From the NCBI RefSeq assembly GCF_004328625.1, contig NZ_CP032229.1:5518001-5582000 (forward strand): DNA of 64,000 nucleotides, read 5' to 3'. The notes below the pieces were generated by a model. That model searched no databases and was not told where the DNA came from. It was given only the letters and a program-made list of their open reading frames with translations. A program made the position numbers and the translations under genes. Positions 59,817 through 64,000 of this stretch are shown here, one piece after another. Origin of the DNA: Streptomyces seoulensis (GTDB lineage: Bacteria > Actinomycetota > Actinomycetes > Streptomycetales > Streptomycetaceae). The first letter of the stretch is position 1. Each line of letters starts with the position of its first letter.

Positions 59817-62011
59817 CGCGCGTATCAGGGCTGGACCAGCCCGAGCCAGGCCGGCCGGGCGGCGGCCAGGACGACGATCTGCGCGCGCTCTTCGGGCACT
59901 CGACGGCCGTCTTCGCCTCGCTCGCCGGACCGGCACACATGCTGGAGTCCGCGAACCCGGCGTTCTTCGCCGCGATCGGCGACACCGAGCGCTCCCGTAC
60001 CGGGCTGCCGCTCGCCGAACTGATGCCGGAACTCGCCGAGCAGGGGCTCATCGGGCTGCTGGACCGGGTCTACCGCACCGGCCAGTCCGTCACCGGGCGG
60101 GACCGCCGCGTCGTGCTCGGCTCCGGCGCCGACGGCCGCGAGGCGTTCTTCGACTTCACCTACGAGCCCCGGCTCGACGCCGGCGGCAATGTGACCGGCG
60201 TTCGCGTCATCGGTGTCGAGACCACCCAGGTCAGACAGGCCCAGCGGCTCACGGCCGAGCAGGCGGCCCTGCTGGAGCAGATCGCCCGCCAGGCCCCGCT
60301 GGCCGACGTGCTGCACGGCATGGCGCGGGTCATCGAGGAACTCGCGCCCGAGGAGGTGCTGGTGTCGGTGCTGCTCGCCGACGCCGACGGCCGCCACCTG
60401 CGCCACGGCGCGGCCCCCAGCCTGCCCGACTTCTACAACCAGGCCATCGACGGCATCGCCGCCGGTGACGGCGTCGGCTCCTGCGGTACGGCCGCCCACC
60501 GGCGGCAGAGCGTGATCGTCTCCGACATCGCCACCCATCCGTACTGGGCCGACTTCCGTGAGCTGGCCGAGAAGGCCGGGCTCGCCGCCTGCTGGTCCAC
60601 CCCGGTGCTGGCCTGCGACGGATCGCTGCTCGGCACCTTCGCCATGTACCACCGCACCCCCCGCTCGCCCCAGGACTACGACCTCGCGCTCGCCCGGATC
60701 TTCGCGGGCACCGCCGCCCTGGCCATCGAACGCCACCAGGCCGAGCAGGCACGACAGGCCGCCGAGGCCCGCGAGAAGGCAGCCCGCGCCGACCTCGCCT
60801 TCCTGCTGGACGCCAGCACCTCGCTCGCCCACGACCTGGACGCCACGCAGACCCTCCAGCGCCTCGCCGACGCCTGCGCCCCCGCGCTGGCCCCGCTGTG
60901 CGCGGTCGACGTGGTGGAGTCCGGCCGCGTACGCCGCACCGCGACGGCCGCCCCGGACGCCGGGCGCGCCGCGCTGCTGGCCTCCCACATCCCGGTGTAC
61001 GACGCCGCCGACGACGCGGTGGCCCGGGTCCTGGCCTCCGGGGTCAGCGAGGTCGCCCGCCGTACGCCCACCGGGCCGGGGCCCTGGCACGACCTGGGCG
61101 TCACCGGCTATCTGTGCGTCCCGCTGCTCGACCGTGGCACCCCCTTCGGCACCATGACCCTGCTGAGCGTCGGCGACCACACCTTCGACGGGCACACGGT
61201 CGCGCTGGCCGAGGAACTCGCCCGCCGGGCCTCCGCCGCCGCCCGCAACGCCCGCCAGTACACCCACCGGGTCACCCTCGCCCGCGACCTCCAGGCCGGG
61301 CTCCTGCTGCCCGGCGTCCCCGAGGTGCCGGGCGCCGACGTGGCCACGTACTACCACCCCGCCGGTGAGGGACTCGACATCGGCGGCGACTTCTACGACG
61401 TCTTCCCGCTGCGGGACGGCCGGTGGGCGTTCATGCTCGGCGACGTGTGCGGCCGGGGCGCCACCGCCGCGACCACCACCGCCCTGGTACGGCACACCGC
61501 CCGCGCCGTCGCCCCGCTGCTGTCCGGCCCGCAGGCCGTGGTCGAGGCCGTCAACCGGGCGCTGTGCGACCGCCCCGGCAGCCACGGCACCGGCTTCGTC
61601 ACGCTCGTCTACGGGCAGTTCACCCCGACCGCGACGGGCCTGGACATCGAGCTGATCCGGGCCGGACACACCGCGCCCCTCGTGGTCGACGCGGCGCACA
61701 CCGTGCGCGCCGTCGACGCCTCCGGGCTCCTCCTGGGCGTGGCCCCGGACCCGCACGTCAGCCCGCGTCGGCTGCAACTGCGCCCGAACGAGAGCCTGTT
61801 GCTCTACACCGACGGTCTCACCGAGGCCCGCGCCCCGGACGGCGAGCAGTTCGGCGACGTACGCGTGGCGCAGGCCCTGGCGGGGTCACCGCGCCCGCCC
61901 GCCGCCGGAAGCCTGATCGACTCGCTGACCGACGCCGTACGCGTCTTCACGGGCGGCCACGACATCGACGACGACCAGGCGGTGCTGGTCCTGACCGCCA
62001 CCGGCGAGTAG
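59813..62011 (+). CDS. PAS-GAF-GAF-PP2C (SpoIIE/RsbU-type) phosphatase
   Basis: 732 residues: PAS about 25-140, GAF about 150-310 (GSCGTAAHRRQSVIVSDIATHP), second GAF about 325-480, PP2C from about 500. The metal motifs are complete: IGGDFYDV, LGDVCGRG and YTDGLTEAR, so the phosphatase should be active on a STAS protein, in contrast to the protein at 16887-18959. Translation is coupled to the STAS gene. GAF and PAS domains sense small molecules or redox state; the ligand is not known. Confidence 0.9.
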   Translation: MTRVSGLDQPEPGRPGGGQDDDLRALFGHSTAVFASLAGPAHMLESANPAFFAAIGDTERSRTGLPLAELMPELAEQGLIGLLDRVYRTGQSVTGRDRRVVLGSGADGREAFFDFTYEPRLDAGGNVTGVRVIGVETTQVRQAQRLTAEQAALLEQIARQAPLADVLHGMARVIEELAPEEVLVSVLLADADGRHLRHGAAPSLPDFYNQAIDGIAAGDGVGSCGTAAHRRQSVIVSDIATHPYWADFRELAEKAGLAACWSTPVLACDGSLLGTFAMYHRTPRSPQDYDLALARIFAGTAALAIERHQAEQARQAAEAREKAARADLAFLLDASTSLAHDLDATQTLQRLADACAPALAPLCAVDVVESGRVRRTATAAPDAGRAALLASHIPVYDAADDAVARVLASGVSEVARRTPTGPGPWHDLGVTGYLCVPLLDRGTPFGTMTLLSVGDHTFDGHTVALAEELARRASAAARNARQYTHRVTLARDLQAGLLLPGVPEVPGADVATYYHPAGEGLDIGGDFYDVFPLRDGRWAFMLGDVCGRGATAATTTALVRHTARAVAPLLSGPQAVVEAVNRALCDRPGSHGTGFVTLVYGQFTPTATGLDIELIRAGHTAPLVVDAAHTVRAVDASGLLLGVAPDPHVSPRRLQLRPNESLLLYTDGLTEARAPDGEQFGDVRVAQALAGSPRPPAAGSLIDSLTDAVRVFTGGHDIDDDQAVLVLTATGE

Positions 62012-62012
62012 G

Positions 62013-62561
62013 TCAGGACAGGCCGGCGATCCAGTCGTCCACGGTGGTGACCTCCGCCTGGCGGGGGAAGACCTTCTCGGTCAGCACCCGGTGGACCTCG
62101 GGGTCGGCGTCGCCGCAGCCGTCGGCCAGCACGGTCAGGCGGTAGTCGAGGTCGGCCGCCTGGCGCAGCGTGGACAGCACGACACCGCTGGTGGCGAGGC
62201 CGGTGAGCACCAGATGGCCGATGCCGCCGCCGCGCAGCACGAGGTCGAGGTCGCTGCCGGTGAAGGCGCTGACGCGCTTCTTGGTGACGATGCTCTCGCC
62301 GGGCTCCGGCGCCACGTCGGGGTGGATGGCGGCTCCCGGATCGCCTTCGGTGAAGGCGCCCTCGGGCAGCCCGCTGAACATGGGGCTGGACCTGGTCTCG
62401 GGGTGGCCGGGGCGGAAGCCCACGACGACGTACACCACCGGGACCCCGGCGGCGCGGGCGGCGGCGACCGCGCGGGCGAGGCGCGGGGTGTACCCGGGGT
62501 CGGGCACGCGCTCGGTGATGGCCTGCTGGACGTCCATCACGAGCAGGGCGGGCTTGGTCAC
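62013..62561 (-). CDS. Isochorismatase-family hydrolase without the catalytic Cys
   Basis: 182 residues. Isochorismatase-like fold: LLVMDVQQAI with the first catalytic Asp10, Lys in VTKKRVSAF, and GLATSGVVLSTLRQAAD where nicotinamidase-like members have Cys; here it is Val. Isochorismatases of the PhzD type also lack the Cys, so activity on isochorismate-like substrates is possible, cysteine-dependent amide hydrolysis is not. GTG 62561 overlaps the MFS stop (GTGA). Confidence 0.85.
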   Translation of the reverse strand: MTKPALLVMDVQQAITERVPDPGYTPRLARAVAAARAAGVPVVYVVVGFRPGHPETRSSPMFSGLPEGAFTEGDPGAAIHPDVAPEPGESIVTKKRVSAFTGSDLDLVLRGGGIGHLVLTGLATSGVVLSTLRQAADLDYRLTVLADGCGDADPEVHRVLTEKVFPRQAEVTTVDDWIAGLS

Positions 62562-63997
62562 GTCTGGTCCTCACGGGTTCGTTCGGGTGCGGGTTCGCCG
62601 CGGGTGACGCCGAGGCCGCGCAGGGAGCGGTCGGCGACGGTCACGGCGAGGAAGAGGGCGCTGACGGCGAGCATCAGCCAGGCGAGGTGGTGCAGTCCGC
62701 CGGTGTCGGCGCGCTGCCCGAAGAGGGCACCGCTCGCGGCGGAGGCGACGATCGCGCCGAGGTAGCCGAAGGTGCGCAGCAGCCCGGCCGAGGAGCCCAT
62801 GCGCTCGGGATCGGCCTGGTGGAAGACGGAGTTCTGCAGCGCGAGGCTGTTCAGGCCCTGCGGCACACCGAGGACGAGCACGACGGCCAGCAGCGTCCAC
62901 ACCGGGCTCGCGTCGGTCAGCGTCAGCAGCAGCGCGCACGCGGCGAGCTGGCCGGCCGCGCCCACCAGGAGCTTGGCGCGGATCGCCTGTCGGCGCCCGG
63001 TGATGGTCGAGACCACCAACGCGGTCGCGAACAGCGGGAGTTGGACCAGCCCCGCCTGCGAGGCCGACAGCCCCCGGCCCTGCTCCAGCCACTGGGTGTA
63101 CCCGTACAGGAAGGCGTAGCTGACGATGTACGCGAGCAGCGCGCGGGTGTAGGTGGCCAGCAGGGGGAGGTTGCCGCTCAGGACGCGCAGGTCGATGAAG
63201 GGCTGCGGGGTCCGCAGCTCCCGCCGGGCGAAGGCCGCCGACGCGAGCACGGTCAGCACCGGCAGGTACCAGTGGGCGGCGCCGGGTTCCATCAGGAAGA
63301 GGAGCAGGCAGACCAGGGCGGCGGCGAAGAGGCCCATGCCGGGCAGGTCCAGTGCGGCCGGCGGGTGCCGGTCGTCGGTGCGGGGTGCCGGCGGGGTGAC
63401 GGGGAGTCGGCGGGCGCCGAGGTACAGGCCGACCAGGGCGAGCGGGATGTTGACGGCGAGGGTGGCGCGCCACCCACCGACCCCGATCAGCAGTCCGCCG
63501 AGACTGGGGCCGATCACGGCGACGGTCTGGGTGGTGACCGCGAGCGCGGTGAGCACGCCCGTCGGGCTCTCCTGGCCGGTGCGCCGTGCCTCGCTGCGGA
63601 TCAGGTACATGGCGGCCGGATAGCCGGAACAGGTGCCGAAGCCGAGCAGTACCCGGGCGGCGATGAGCACGCCGAGGTCGGGGGCGAGCATCCCCACGAC
63701 GCCGGCGACACCGGTGAGCGCGGTGCCCACCAGGAAGAGCTTGCGCGGCCCGAAGAGGTCGATCAGCCGCCCCACCACCGGCTGGCCGATGGACGTGGCC
63801 AGATACAGGGCGGAGACCAGCCAGGCGGTCTGCGCGGGCGGCGCCCCGAAGGCGGCGCCGATCGGCACCAGGGAGACCGAGAGGACGGAGGAGTTGACCG
63901 GGTTGAGTACGGAGCCCAGCATCATCGGGGCGAGCAGGCGCCGGTCGAAGCCGTCGCTCTTCTTCGCCCGCATGGGCAGCAGTTGGCGCAGGGTCAC
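62558..63997 (-). CDS. MFS drug exporter (DHA2-like), start near window edge
   Basis: Up to 479 residues with 12-14 helices: PMMLGSVLNPVNSSVLSVSLV in helix one, RLIDLFGPRKLFLVGTALTG after helix two. GTG 63997 is the first start in the frame, ATG 63973 another; three more bases are visible upstream, so a longer N-terminus cannot be excluded. The 3' end overlaps the isochorismatase-like gene by four bases, suggesting one transcript. Confidence 0.85.
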   Translation of the reverse strand: MTLRQLLPMRAKKSDGFDRRLLAPMMLGSVLNPVNSSVLSVSLVPIGAAFGAPPAQTAWLVSALYLATSIGQPVVGRLIDLFGPRKLFLVGTALTGVAGVVGMLAPDLGVLIAARVLLGFGTCSGYPAAMYLIRSEARRTGQESPTGVLTALAVTTQTVAVIGPSLGGLLIGVGGWRATLAVNIPLALVGLYLGARRLPVTPPAPRTDDRHPPAALDLPGMGLFAAALVCLLLFLMEPGAAHWYLPVLTVLASAAFARRELRTPQPFIDLRVLSGNLPLLATYTRALLAYIVSYAFLYGYTQWLEQGRGLSASQAGLVQLPLFATALVVSTITGRRQAIRAKLLVGAAGQLAACALLLTLTDASPVWTLLAVVLVLGVPQGLNSLALQNSVFHQADPERMGSSAGLLRTFGYLGAIVASAASGALFGQRADTGGLHHLAWLMLAVSALFLAVTVADRSLRGLGVTRGEPAPERTREDQT

Positions 63998-64000
63998 GAG

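Noticed and set aside
62558..62561. Frameshift between MFS and isochorismatase-like genes
   Set aside because: The four-base GTGA overlap is ordinary translational coupling; both proteins have normal ends.

Overview
The window is high-GC actinobacterial DNA, almost certainly from a Streptomyces chromosome. Third codon positions are nearly all G or C, GTG and TTG starts are frequent, twin-arginine exported proteins are present, and the family mix is typical: SpoIIE-type phosphatases with PAS/GAF domains, GntR-YtrA/ABC-2 units, a Spo0M-like protein, a MerR regulator with HEAT repeats and many short-chain or VOC-type enzymes. It is an ordinary accessory/arm-like stretch of catabolic, stress and transport operons, with several decayed genes. 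No rRNA genes, CRISPR arrays or intact insertion sequences were seen; there is one tRNA (Pro, anticodon GGG).

Layout, left to right. 1-4.3 kb: truncated FUSC-type transporter, then a leftward three-gene unit (PfpI/Hsp31-like protein, aldo/keto reductase, DMT exporter). 4.7-9.4 kb: a cNMP-binding/thioredoxin-reductase-like fusion, an SDR, an SRPBCC protein, a peptidase E gene broken by one in-frame TGA, a VOC protein and a DUF4190 membrane protein. 9.8-13.6 kb: RecQ helicase convergent with a lipid kinase-PAP2 phosphatase pair, separated by three hairpins built from related half-sites. 13.6-14.4 kb: remnants (DUF3291-like, internally deleted alkyl sulfatase). 14.5-19 kb: GntR-ABC operon and a PAS-GAF-phosphatase-ATPase protein whose phosphatase domain lacks the usual metal-binding residues. 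19.3-24.3 kb: PRC-barrel protein, an ion channel gene broken by an in-frame TAG, then TatA-BlaI-M56 peptidase, TerB, Spo0M and a small [2Fe-2S] protein; the same TTCTACA-N4-TGTAGA operator occurs before tatA-blaI-M56 and before spo0M, suggesting a small BlaI regulon. 24.4-28 kb: exported flavoprotein and APC permease.

28-33.4 kb: an inositol/sugar-type ABC transporter operon facing two Gfo/Idh/MocA dehydrogenases, with related TTTGTSCGGACAAA-like sites at both outer promoters. 34-37.3 kb: tRNA-Pro, then a gene with the Shedu (DUF4263) nuclease motif, a likely acquired anti-phage gene, then a MerR-type promoter driving a HEAT protein and a MerR-HEAT fusion. 37.3-45.3 kb: a Tat-exported CDP-diacylglycerol pyrophosphatase-like protein and an aromatic-acid block (AraC regulator, 4-hydroxybenzoate hydroxylase-like enzyme, acyl-CoA ligase, MHS-type symporter, GAF/PucR regulator). 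45.3-51 kb: a C-terminally truncated tyrosine recombinase beside an inverted repeat, an MFS exporter, small hypotheticals, a methyltransferase and an aldehyde dehydrogenase.

51.1-58.0 kb: a complete leftward four-carbon acid sugar operon (ltnD-otnK-otnC-MFS-otnI-denD-GntR/FCD regulator) predicted to convert L-threonate and D-erythronate to dihydroxyacetone phosphate, with a perfect CAGGTCAT/ATGACCTG palindrome before its first gene. 58.2-64 kb: phospholipase D/cardiolipin synthase-like protein, a STAS antagonist coupled to a PAS-GAF-GAF-PP2C phosphatase with intact catalytic motifs, and an MFS exporter coupled to an isochorismatase-like hydrolase. All calls come from reading the sequence; no database search was run.
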